This document shows positions 54,101 through 64,000 of a stretch of DNA of 64,000 nt, one piece after another (positions within the stretch are counted from its first letter, which is position 1; every line of letters begins with the position of its first letter). Source of the DNA: Dactylorhiza incarnata (Eukaryota; Streptophyta; Magnoliopsida; Asparagales; Orchidaceae); NCBI GenBank assembly GCA_033032865.1, contig JAWHQI010000065.1:7440001-7504000 (forward strand), in the 5' to 3' direction. A model generated the notes under the pieces. It ran no database searches. It had not been told where the DNA came from and saw nothing but the letters and a program-made list of their open reading frames with translations. A program made the translations under genes and the position numbers.

Positions 54101-57100
54101 TCATGCTGAAGTTCACCGTGAAGAAAAGTGTTCTTCACATCGAGATAACAGAGACAAGTGGTGAACAGCTAGCTGCAACTGCAATAAGAGTAAGGATCGT
54201 AGTCATGTGAGTGACTTGAGCAAAATTCTCATCATAGTCTCATCCATGCTCCTACTGAAAACCACGAGCAACAAGTCGAGCCTTGTACCTCTCTACAGAA
54301 TCATCTGAGAGAGTCTTGACCTTGAAGACCCACTTGCAAGTAATGAGAACAACACCGGGTGGAAGAGGAACAAACTCCCAGGTACGAGTGTGCTCAAGCG
54401 CCTCCAACTCACAGACTGCCACTCAGGTATCTGGGCAGCCTCATGATAGGAAGTCGGCTCTGGAGTACTACAGGCGGTAGCAGGAAGGGCAGGTCAAGTG
54501 GTAGTGTAGCAAGACTGAGGCGATCGGGAGGACATCTCTCACAAGGTGGGTTGCGACATGCAGGAGGATCATCCACAAAACACTCGCTGGAGGAGACAGA
54601 CACTGAGTCGGGAGGCACTCACTAGAGATGAAGGAACATGAGGGTGACGAAGAATGTAGTGATATGGAAGAGGGACGATGAGCGCATCAGAAGGAGAAGT
54701 GGGTGGCAAAGAGGAGGGAGAAGGTGAGACTTGAGAGGTCGGAGATGGTGTGGACGGTGGCAAGGGGAGAGGAGGTGGACATACTGGTGGAGAGAATGAT
54801 ACATGAGGCGGTGAGATGGGAATAGTGAGAAATTGCACATCAGAGGGAGTAACAGATGACTGCGAGGTCGTGGGGCGGAGGACACAAAGAAAGGTTGAGA
54901 CTCATCAAATGTGACATCACATGAGATACGAAATTGACGTGCAATAAGATCATAATATCGATAACACTTGTGCTCGGTACTATATCCAAGAAAAACACAT
55001 GGTAGAGACTGAGCAGAGAGCTTGGTGCGCTCACGTGGAGGGAGTAGAACATAACACTGACATGCAAAAACACGAAGATGAGTGTAGCGTGGGGGGCAAG
55101 AGTACAGACACACATCAAGACTCTGGCCCTGAAGGAAAGTGGAATGCTGAAGGTTAAAAAGATAGACAGCAGTGGAAACAGCCTCAGCCTAGAAATGAGG
55201 AGGAATGTGGGAGGAGATGAGAAGGGTGCGAGTTGTCTCAATAATATGATGATGCTTTCTTTCAGCGGTGCCATTTTGAGCATGTGCACCAGGACAGGCA
55301 AGCTGAGGGAGAGTATTGTGAGTAGCGAGCAGATGTCGAATTGCATGAGAGAGGTATTCCCTCCCCCCCCCCCCCCCGAGTCGGAACGAAAGATACGGAT
55401 GAAAGCGGAAAACTTGGTACGCAGCATAGCAGAAAACGTAACATAAATCTGAAAAAATTCAGAACGAGAATGCATAAAGTAAATCCAACAATTGCAGGAA
55501 TAATCATCAACAAATAGAACATAGTATCGGTGTCCACCCTTGGATACAAAAGGGGCAGGACCTCATACATCAGAATGAACTAAATCGAAAGGACGCTGAG
55601 ACTTAGACTCACTAGACTGATAGGGGAGTTGTAGCTGTTTATCAAGCATACAACCCGTACAAGTGTGAGAACTATCGATAGTAACACGACCGAGAAAACC
55701 ATGACTGATGAGAGAGGCAAGACGCGAACCACTAGGATGACCAAGACGGTGATGCCACTGAGAGAAGCCCACCGAAGGAAGACAAAAGGTAGACGTTGTC
55801 GGTGACAATGGAGACAATGGAAGGTGAAGCCGATCAAGAACGTACACCCCGCTATGGCGACGACCAACTCCGAGCAGTGTCCCTGTCAGACGATCTTGCA
55901 CACCAGCACACGACACGCAAACTCATTAAAAATAATAAGACAATCATGGGATGTGAGAAAAAATATACTGTGAACTAATTAACATGAAAACCATCCACAC
56001 TTATAAAGAAAAATTAATATTGTGGCTAAAGCGGATGGACCTACATACCATTAACATTGCTACCCAGACACAAAAAAGACAAAAAATTAAAGAAAAGAAA
56101 GCTAAAGTAAACCAAAACTGAGCTAACAAAAATAGTCTAGAAAATCTTGCGTACACATAATTACTGCATTTACCTGGTCTAAAAAAATGGAGATTTGAGA
56201 ATACTTGAGCTGGGTAGAGAGATTGGTGAGCGACGAAGATTTGAGAATATTTGAGCGAGCGGGCGAGATTAGTAAGAGACGGAGATTTGAGAATAGAAGA
56301 TAAATTGGAATTGCACTAACAATTCTTAAGAGTTATCACAAAGATTATTTATAAATGACTACTATTAACTACATTTACAAGAATACTCTTAATGGATACA
56401 TTGTGACTCATATTGTTCCATTATACTAAAAACATGGTCAGGTGAAATGCTTGTTTGCCCTTCAAAAGCATTTTTTATGGACGAAATTTCAACAGGACTC
56501 GATAGTTTTACCACATATCAAATAGTGAATTCACTCAGACAATCTATTCGCATGCTTGGAGGAACGACAGTGATAGCACTACTACAGCCAGCACCGGAAA
56601 CCTATGAACTCTTTGATGATATTATTCTTTTGTCTGAGGGGCAGATTGTATACCAAGGCTCAAGGGAACATGTTTTGGAGTTCTTTCAAGTAATGGGTTT
56701 CAAATGTCCCGAGAGAAAAAGTGTTGCAGACTTCCTACAAGAAGTAAGTCGTAAAAAATAAATATTGCTTATCGCACCATCAATATGATGAGTCGCTACT
56801 TTACTTTTTTTGTTTTGTTTGCATCACTAGGTCACTTCAAGAAAGGATCAACAACAATACTGGGCACGTAAGGAGGAGCCGTACACTTACGTTTCTGTCA
56901 ATAACTTCTCTGAAGCCTTTAAAGCATTTCATGTTGGGATCAAGGTAGGAGTAGCACTGAGCAATCCGTTCGATCGAAGTAGAAGTCATCCTGCAACATT
57001 ATCAACTTCCAAATATGGGATTAGTAAAATGGAACTTCTCAAAGTGTGCACCTCAAGGGAATGGTTAATAATGAAAAGAAATGCATTTGTCTATATATTC

Positions 57101-60100
57101 AAAATAGCACAAGTGAGTAAAAAAAATCTTGAAACTTCAACCATCAAACTTTGAAGTGGTATAATTTGCAAAACAATTGAGAAATCTCTCATTAACCACT
57201 TCTCTTCCATGGAATGCAGCTTATCATTCTTGGTTTCATCTTAATAACGGTATTTCTGAATACGAAGACACGCCGTCGTGATGTAGATGATGGATTCATC
57301 ATCTTGGGTGCAATGTTTCTTGGACTTGTCATTCATTTATTCACTGGGTTTGCTGAGCTTGCAATGAGCATTGAAAAGCTTCCCATATTCTACAAGCAAA
57401 GGGACCTCCTCTTTTACCCTTCATGGGCCTATGCATTACCTACTTGGATCCTCAAGATACCAATATCTTTTTTGGAGTGTGCTATTTGGATTTGCATGTG
57501 TTACTATGGCATTGGCTTTGATCCAAATATCAAGAGGTTAAACTACTAATCCAGATAACATCCTTTGAGTAACTAACTATCACTATCAGTTCAAAACTTC
57601 TTCTGTAAATAAATGACAAACCGCCCAACTGTTTTGCAGGTTTTTCAAACATTTCCTCCTACTTGTTCTAATTAGTCAGTTGGCATCAGGACTCTTTCGG
57701 TTACTTGCTGCACTTGGAAGGGAAATGGTTGTGGCTGATACCTTTGGATCCTTCGCGCAGCTTGTGTTGTTGATCCTTGGGGGCTTCCTCATTACACGAG
57801 GTACATGAATTTTACAAATTGAGCGAGCCATTTGTACGCATGGGTGTACTCAGTTTAGCTCCATATTTGATAGAAAAACAAGAATACTTCACCTGTATTG
57901 CGGTTTCGACATTCTTTTTACTGAGGAACTAATTTCTTATCATAGAGAAAATCAAGAAATGGTGGATATGGGGGTATTGGTGCTCTCCCTTGATGTATGC
58001 ATATAATGCCGTTGCTGTGAATGAATTTCTTGGTCATAGTTGGGATACGGTAAGCGTATGTTGCTCAAATGAGATTTCTTTCGATTCGATTCGGAGATTA
58101 TACCTAATGATTGCCTTATTGGCACAGCAAGTTCCCGGATTCACCGATACTTTAGGAGTTGAGATTCTGAAACTTCGTGAAATATTTGTTGATGCTCGCT
58201 GGTATTGGATAGGAGTGGGAGCACTTCTCGGATACATCTTCTTGTTTAACTCTCTCTTTGTTTTTTTTCTTAAGTGGCTTGACCGTAAGTATCAATATAC
58301 GAAGAATCATCATTTATTAAATTTGTATGTTCTTGTACTAAGTCAATAGATTCTAGCAGCATTTGGAAAAGATCAGACGACTATTTCTGAAGAGCAATTG
58401 AGAGAGAAGCAAGCTAATAGAACAGGAGCAAGTCTTGAGCTTTTACCTTTAACCGATGAGTTATCAACATCAGGTACTTATTCTTCTAAGGTTGTTAGTC
58501 AAGATGGTGAATAACTTATGTACTAAGATACTTCAATCTTATTAAATTTAAGAAGCAAAAAAATATGAGTCTTATATCTTCTGAAAGATGTCTCATTTAC
58601 AGGATGGATTTTTGATGAGAAAAATAAACATGGAGTGGTGTTACCGTTTTCTCCTCTTTCAATCACATTTGACAATGTTAGGTACTCTGTTGATATGCCC
58701 CAGGTAGTGGATAAATATAATGTGCTAAAAACTTTCCATATACATTAACAAATTGTTGAACTTATTTTTATGAAAATCTTTAACAGGAAATGAAAGCCAA
58801 AGGAGCAAAGGAGGATCGTTTGGTACTGTTGAAAGGTATTAGTGGAGCATTCAGACCAGGAGTTCTTACGGCTTTGATGGGTGTCAGTGGAGCAGGAAAG
58901 ACGACCCTATTGGATGTCTTAGCTGGTCGAAAAACCAGTGGTTACATAGAAGGTGACATCCGTATATCAGGATATCCCAAGAAGCAAGAGACATTTGCGA
59001 GAGTTTCCGGATACTGCGAGCAAAATGACTTACATTCAGCGCATATTACAGTCTACGAATCACTCCTTTACTCTGCGTGGCTTCGACTTCCTTCTAAATT
59101 TGATGATGAAGCAAGAAAGGTTAGTGGAGTAAAAAAAAGTTAAAGCAGGTGATTTATAAACCACTCCGTGTTTTTGTTATTTAGTTGATCAACCAACCCT
59201 TTCTTGTTGTTCTTTTCATTTTTAACTATTCTAAACAAAATCATCAATAACCTTTGAAATATCAACAGGTGCTTTCATAGCTTGAGTAATCTAGAAATAA
59301 AGTAACATGTTCGTGATATTTACCAAACTTCTGTGACAATGTTTGTCCAGTCAATTCCTTATAGATTCTCTCTCTAGCCTCTATTTATAAAGAACTCCAT
59401 ATGGAGGAGGTGGAGGAGGTGGAGGAGGTGGAGGAGGGGGATAGAAGAAGCACACACAATTGGATATATTGTATATATACCCGACATAGAAATATAAATT
59501 GCATTATTTAAAATATAAATAATCCACTAATTGAAAAAGATATGAACATGATCCATAGTATAGATACATAACACTCGTTAACTAAAGATACATAACACTC
59601 GTTAACGAAAGATACATTACACTCCATATTACCTTCAATACCCTCAAGGTCGAGGAAAATATGACTAATTGGATTAGTGGGCCACAAGCTAATTCCAAGA
59701 CTTCATACTCCGAGTCTTTGACTTACCACTAGAAGAGCTCCTTGTAGTTTTGTCCTACTATCGAGACATTTCAACAAACATGTGCAGCGGGAGAGGTAAT
59801 CATTGCAGGTTGCTTATCACTTTTAAATAGAGCGAAGTAGAGAATGAAGGATGAGATGTGGCTTAGTGATGGGGATAGAAGAAGTCTGCGGCTAAAGGAG
59901 AACTTGCTGACTGTAGGCAATATTGGGCAATGGTGTAACTGTGGTTTGGCATATGAGGACAACTAGATCAATGATGGTGTGATAATTGTCAAATAGAATG
60001 TGGAGATAGGAGAGTTGGTGGTGCTGATCAAGAAGATTTACTCTAGCTAGTTCGCCTCAATTGTCAGTTGGGCCTCAACCTCTAGGCGTTGTGCTTAGTG

Positions 60101-63100
60101 GTTGTTTCCTATTTTATGTGCTAGTCAAGCTTTCCAATCACCTCATTTAATAGCTTGATGGAGTTCAAAAATGCTTGGAGACTCTGGTTTCAGAAGAAGG
60201 GGTTTTATGGTGTTTCCTGCTGAGATGGATAGAAGTGGCAATCATTCTGCTCTAGTGAATAGTGTTATGGTACCTTTTCAAAACCATATGGTTTGTTTGA
60301 GAAAAAAAATGTTGAGTCATCATGCTGGGAGAGTGTGTAGACCGAAAACAATTTGTGGGAATTATTTGTGGATAGGGTGCTCATGAATTGATACAAACCA
60401 TCAGGAGGCGTTTCACGTCCAGAAGCTGAAACCGAAGCATTGAAGGCTGCATGAAGACAAGAATTACGACACGGCATAAGGAGTGGTTAGCAAAGAAGTG
60501 TGCTAGAGAGATTAGCATAATAAAATAAGGTATCAACAAGTTCGGGAGATCCACAGAATCTGTAGAAGAAGGTCGGCATAGATCTTAAGTATGCACATTG
60601 ACATAACTTGGTAAGGATGGGTAAGGAGCGGACCTTGTAGTATTTATGTCGCTGGAAATTATCGTCATAGTCTATCAATTATCGTCATAGTCTATCAAAC
60701 ATTAAACACGTTAACTAAAGAAAATTTGATTGGGGGAAAAATCATTTTTAGATGATATTCATTCTATGTGAATTAGAAGAAAGAAGGAAATTTCTTATAA
60801 GGTTACTCTAAGGGTCCATTTGGGTGGACAGAATTGAGGCTCCTGATTAGAATTGAAAGTCTATCTCCAATTACAGAAAATTTGCCAAACTTTAATTATG
60901 TTATCAAGAAGCATATATCAATATTGAATTTGGAAAATATAAATATCGAAATTGAACATATAGGTATCAAAATTTTAAAAGCTAATTTATATTGAACATA
61001 TAGGTATCAAAATTTTAAAAGCTAATCAGTTATTCTCATGCCAAGATGTAAAAATTTGATTTATTCATTGGAATTGGATTTTTTTTTTAAGAATTCATGA
61101 TCAAATATTTTCTAATATGGCTGGCTAACCAGCAACACATGCTTATAAACCTTTGGCATAACATGAAACCTAACAATTCTCCATCTTAAACAAAGAGGTT
61201 TAAGATTAATTTTTGAGCTACTGTAATAAAGTTAAAATAAATTATGATAGATGTTCATAGAAGAGGTCATGGAACTTGTGGAGCTAAAGACACTGAAGGA
61301 AGCACTTGTAGGGTTATCTGGTGTGAATGGACTGTCAATTGAGCAGAGAAAGCGACTAACGATTGCTGTAGAGCTTGTTGCCAATCCTTCTATTATATTC
61401 ATGGATGAGCCAACTTCTGGGCTTGACGCCAGGGCTGCCACCATTGTGATGAGGGCGATAAGGAACACTGTTGACACTGGTAGGACGGTGGTGTGCACAA
61501 TTCACCAACCAAGCATTGATCTTTTTGAAGCTTTTGATGAGGTAAGTTTCGCAAAATAAGAATATGAACAAGTAAAATTTTCTTGAGATGTTTTACTAAG
61601 ATAAGATATTGCTTTGGTTCTGTTAAACTGCAGCTATTTCTAATGAAACAAGGTGGAGAAGAGATTTATGTCGGTCCACTAGGGTGCAATTCAAGCCATT
61701 TAATTAAGTACTTTGAGGTGAGCATCATCATATATCAAAGAAAAAAATCTATGCGCGATGAAGTTTTCAGAGCATGTAATTAAAATTAACACTTTTTTTC
61801 TTCATTATTCTTCAGGATGTTGAAGGAGTACGGAAGATTAATGATGGTTATAACCCAGCAGCATGGATTTTAGAGATAACCACCCAGGCACAAGAGCAAA
61901 CTCTATGTGTTAACTTTTCTGAGATCTACAAGAACTCTAACCTCTACCAGTAAGTTCACCAACAATATACTCCTGCATTTTCTAAGTAGCCATATATTTA
62001 TCTTATATAAATTACATGTCATTTACCAAAATGCAGGAGAAATAGAGCTCTAATCAATAAATTAAGCGCTCCTCCTCCTGGCTCAAAAGATATTTTCTTT
62101 CCGACTCAATACTCGCAATCATTCTTGACTCAGTGCAATGCTTGCCTATGGAAGAAGCACAAGTCATACTGGCGCAATCCCTCGTACACAGCCACACGAA
62201 TCTTCTTCACATCTATCATTGCCATAATTCTAGGGACGATTTTCTGGAATCTTGGCAAAAAAGTGTAAGCTTGTTCTTTGCATGCTTCCTTGAATAGGTT
62301 TGAAATGAGAACAAAAAATGTGTATATCTTGCAGGAACACACAACAAGATCTTTTCAACTCTTTGGGATCAATGTATGCAGCTATTTTATTCATTGGAAT
62401 GCAAAATGCACAAACTGTGCAGCCTATTGTTGATGCTGAACGAATAGTTTTCTACAGAGAGAAGGCTGCTGGGATGTATTCTGCATTGCCTTATGCATTT
62501 GCACATGTATATGCCCATTGAATAGAAATAAATTGACAACCATGAAACTCTATTTTGCTTTATTCATTAAATCCTGTATGTTATTTTCCTATTGCAGGTC
62601 CTCATTGAGATACCACATATTTTCCTTCAAACTATCATTTATGGTCTAATTGTCTACAGCTGCATCTCTTTCGACTGGACAATAATGAAATTCTTTTGGT
62701 ACTTGTTCTTCATGTTCATGACCTTCATGTACTTCACATTATATGGCATGATGGTAGTGGCGATGACACCAAACAGCAACATTGCCGCAATAGTCTCCAT
62801 AGCAGTTTATGCAATATGGAACATCTTTGCAGGCTATCTAATCCCTCGACCGGTAAGTTTACTTTAAGTGCTCACAAATAAAACCTTTGGTGTACACGCA
62901 TTGAAGTTGTTTCTGGCAAATTGCAGAGAATTCCTTTGTGGTGGAGATGGTACTCATGGATATGCCCGGTTGCATGGACCTTGTATGGATTGGCTGTCTC
63001 CCAGTATGGTGACTACACACACATGATTGAAACTGGTGAAACCGTCCAAGAGTTCTTGATAAGATACTTCGGGTTTAGACATGATTTCATAGGATGGATA

Positions 63101-63184
63101 GTCGTTGCCATCACTGCCTTTACTATGCTCTTTGCCTTTGTCTTTGCATTTTCCATCAAATTTTTCAACTTCCAACGAAGATGA
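48133..63184 (+). CDS. PDR-type full-size ABCG transporter
   Basis: Plasma-membrane-type ATP-driven exporter of the plant PDR/ABCG subfamily, (NBD-TMD)x2. I resolve 24 exons, all GT-AG: 48133-48380, 48458-48578, 49023-49111, 49460-49544, 50880-51039, 51129-51205, 52109-52159, 52265-52355, 56442-56743, 56831-57112, 57220-57536, 57640-57800, 57946-58049, 58128-58284, 58357-58473, 58603-58703, 58787-59119, 61251-61541, 61634-61717, 61816-61949, 62037-62264, 62335-62506, 62598-62852, 62927-63184. Joined they give 1405 codons with no internal stop, close to the family's roughly 1400-1450. The start is fixed by an in-frame TAG 9 bp upstream. NBD1: Walker [10 protein letters not shown] (159-167), signature ISGGQ (297-301), Walker B FFMDE (D321, E322). 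NBD2: Walker [10 protein letters not shown] (853-861), degenerate signature LSIEQ, Walker B IIFMDE (D984, E985), H-loop His1017. Substrate cannot be inferred. Confidence 0.93.
48619..48952 (+). mobile_element. TRIM retroelement in ABCG intron 2
   Basis: Two direct repeats of 150-151 bp (48619-48768 and 48802-48952), each starting TGTTGGACGGTCC and ending TTTAACA, flank only 33 bp. Those 33 bp hold a PBS (TGGTATCAAAGC at 48769) and a PPT (CTGAGGGGGCG ending at 48801). The whole unit is flanked by the duplication GAAAT (48614-48618 and 48953-48957). This is a complete terminal-repeat retrotransposon in miniature. The repeats differ at several positions, so it is not brand new. Confidence 0.93.
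49545..50879. other. ABCG intron 4
   Basis: 1.3-kb AT-rich intron between the Walker A exon and the Q-loop exon. I see no element with clear ends. Confidence 0.7.
52574..52970 (-). repeat. Copia-3 3' LTR
   Basis: In plus-strand reading it starts TGTATTGGAGG and ends ATATCTAACA, 397 bp. On the minus strand it is preceded by the polypurine tract GAGAAGGGGGGAGGG (plus 52971-52985). No second copy is found at the other end of the element. Confidence 0.8.
53158..53489. mobile_element. hAT-like MITE inside Copia-3
   Basis: 332 bp with short imperfect terminal inverted repeats (CAAAGTTATCAA / CTAAGTTATTAA) and a perfect 8-bp duplication GCAGTAGG (53150-53157 and 53490-53497). An 8-bp duplication is the hAT hallmark. 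Subterminal parts are GGCGC-rich. The centre is an array of AATTGGGCGCCCAATT palindromes. Confidence 0.8.
53280..53455. repeat. Palindromic AATTGGGCGCCCAATT array
   Basis: Five to six degenerate units of about 27-32 bp alternate TTGAATTTCAGCG with the 16-bp perfect palindrome AATTGGGCGCCCAATT or close variants (GCGCGCCC, TGGCGCTC). Confidence 0.85.
55917..56441. other. Right part of ABCG intron 8
   Basis: AT-rich sequence with a GGAGATTTGAGAATA phrase repeated three times at about 56188-56295. No copia LTR is found here, which confirms the 5' truncation of Copia-3. Confidence 0.65.
59120..61250. other. ABCG intron 17
   Basis: 2.1-kb intron between the NBD2 Walker A exon and the NBD2 signature exon. 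It holds a purine-rich (TGGAGGAGG)n minisatellite at about 59402-59440, and a 39-bp tandem duplication (ATTGAACATATAGGTATC..) at about 60950-61025. No transposon with clear ends was recognised. Confidence 0.7.
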
Positions 63185-63267
63185 AACTATGTCGTTGAAG
63201 TATTCCTTGAGAAAAGAAGTCATCATTTGTTAAAATTTGACATCTTCTGTTGTAATAATGAATGAAA

Positions 63268-63279
63268 AATAAAAATAAA
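63268..63279 (+). terminator. Candidate polyadenylation signals of the ABCG gene
   Basis: Two overlapping AATAAA-type motifs about 85-95 bp after the stop codon, preceded by a TTGTAATAATG-rich element. Plausible but not proven. Confidence 0.5.
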
Positions 63280-63689
63280 AATTTGTTATAATTTCTTAAT
63301 TGAATATTTTGCAAATATTCTAATGGGACTAAAGCGATGAAACATGCGACCATAGAGAACCAATGATTCACTCCCACTAATAGGTATTTATCTTCATCAC
63401 CACAAATTAGATCGAAGTGGAAATTAGAGTTTCAAATATCATCATTCTATTGACAAGCTTATTTTTTGAAGATAAATGACAAATTCAAGACGGTTGAATT
63501 GGGTTATAAATTTTTCATTTGCACATTTTTAGTCAAGTACATACGTAAAGTTTTAGACGCAATCCAAGATAAATGAAAAGAGCAAAGGAATAAAAGAGAT
63601 ATCAAGACAACAAGTATACTGAAAGTTTTGCGAAATAATGAATAGATCAGAATATTTTGGTTAATTCAAGTTATCGGATTGATTATTAT

Positions 63690-64000
63690 ATTTCGATATT
63701 AATAGTATGAGCAGAAATAGAAATAGATATAAATGCAAACAAAACAAACAGAGAAGAAAAGCAAAAGAACATCCAGACGACACAGAGATTTTTATAGAAG
63801 TTCCCCAACAACCGAGTACATCTTCTCTTTCACAATACGTGGGAATGATGACACTTTTCCACTTGGGGACTCCAACCCAATGCCAACCTTTTCCACCTGG
63901 AAGCGACGGAACCCATTGGATCTTGATTTGGGTATCCAATCACTACACCACGATGAATCTTCGTTCGGGTGATCCAACCATAGCAATTTCTTTAAAAGGG
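63690..64000. repeat. Possible copia LTR fragment at the right edge
   Basis: The stretch AGAGATTTTTATAGAAGTTCCCCAACAAC and the following C-rich part resemble the region at about 3240-3290 of the Copia-1 LTR (CAAGAATTTATAGAGGTTCCTCAAG). It is cut by the window edge. Only weak support. Confidence 0.3.

Larger units (their letters stand above)
52971..55916 (-). pseudogene. Copia-3 5'-truncated polyprotein
   Basis: Minus strand: pre-integrase zinc finger (55563-55916, [18 protein letters not shown]), integrase core and C-terminus (54622-55475, including [18 protein letters not shown]), reverse transcriptase (to about 53740, [11 protein letters not shown]) and the start of RNase H (53478-53684). 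Frameshifts are common, one at a poly-C run of about 17 bases (55362-55378). Gag, protease and the 5' LTR are missing, and most of RNase H is deleted before 52990. Confidence 0.88.
52356..56441. other. ABCG intron 8, expanded by a copia insertion
   Basis: 4.1-kb intron that splits a Gly codon between the NBD1 signature exon and the Walker B exon. Most of its length is Copia-3. Donor (TG/GTAAATT) and acceptor (GGTCAG/GTG) are intact. Confidence 0.85.

Noticed and set aside
60171..60477. Short frames in intron 17 as possible nested gene.
   Set aside because: No domain or splice structure; the flanking exons join cleanly across the intron.

Overview
This is an angiosperm nuclear window. It holds one spliced multi-exon plant transporter gene, plant-lineage Ty1/copia and Ty3/gypsy retrotransposons, and MITEs and a TRIM inside introns and other elements. 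I cannot name the species. Roughly the left three quarters (1-47.6 kb) is nested retrotransposon sequence; the right quarter (48.1-63.2 kb) is a PDR-type ABCG transporter gene on the + strand.

Layout. (1) 1-6583: a SIRE-like Ty1/copia element on the - strand, running off the left edge. Its 5' LTR (3093-6583) is split by a 1606-bp solo LTR (4441-6046) flanked by the target duplication CCACC. (2) 6584-8011: nothing recognised. (3) 8012-8464: a foldback MITE. (4) 8465-9922: copy A of an unclassified repeat family that carries an AAAATGCGCGCCC-type array. (5) 9923-37953: a Tat-type Ty3/gypsy element on the - strand (here Gypsy-2). Its 3' LTR was later hit by a second Tat-type gypsy (Gypsy-3, 11188-23939, TSD CCCAT/CCCAA) and by a Ty1/copia (Copia-2, 24061-30770, TSD TGCAC). 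(6) 37954-38997 plus 47548 onward: copy B of the unclassified repeat, split by a very young 8.5-kb non-autonomous Tat-type element (here element N, 39003-47542, TSD ATATC). (7) 48133-63184: the ABCG gene. I resolve 24 exons with canonical splice sites, giving 1405 codons without a premature stop. Intron 2 holds a complete 334-bp TRIM. Intron 8 holds a 5'-truncated copia with a hAT-like MITE inside it. (8) 63185-64000: 3' flank, ending in what may be another copia LTR.

The most interesting signal is an antisense gene carried by the Tat-type elements. In Gypsy-3 it has its own TATA box, an ATG and at least five short GT-AG introns, and runs against pol between pol and the 3' LTR. In element N a homologous antisense gene (globular domain followed by a coiled coil) is kept although pol is gone. 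The only sense ORF of N is a gag-like protein whose domains are permuted: Gag core, then a protease fold without its catalytic Asp, then the Cys/His motif that normally precedes protease. The LTRs of N look identical apart from one 26-bp repeat unit, so N moved recently and must have used proteins from another element. Gypsy-2 belongs to a related family but has itself lost most of its reverse transcriptase.

The ABCG gene appears intact despite the intronic insertions. The 3' LTR of N lies about 590 bp upstream of its start codon in the same orientation and could influence its transcription.
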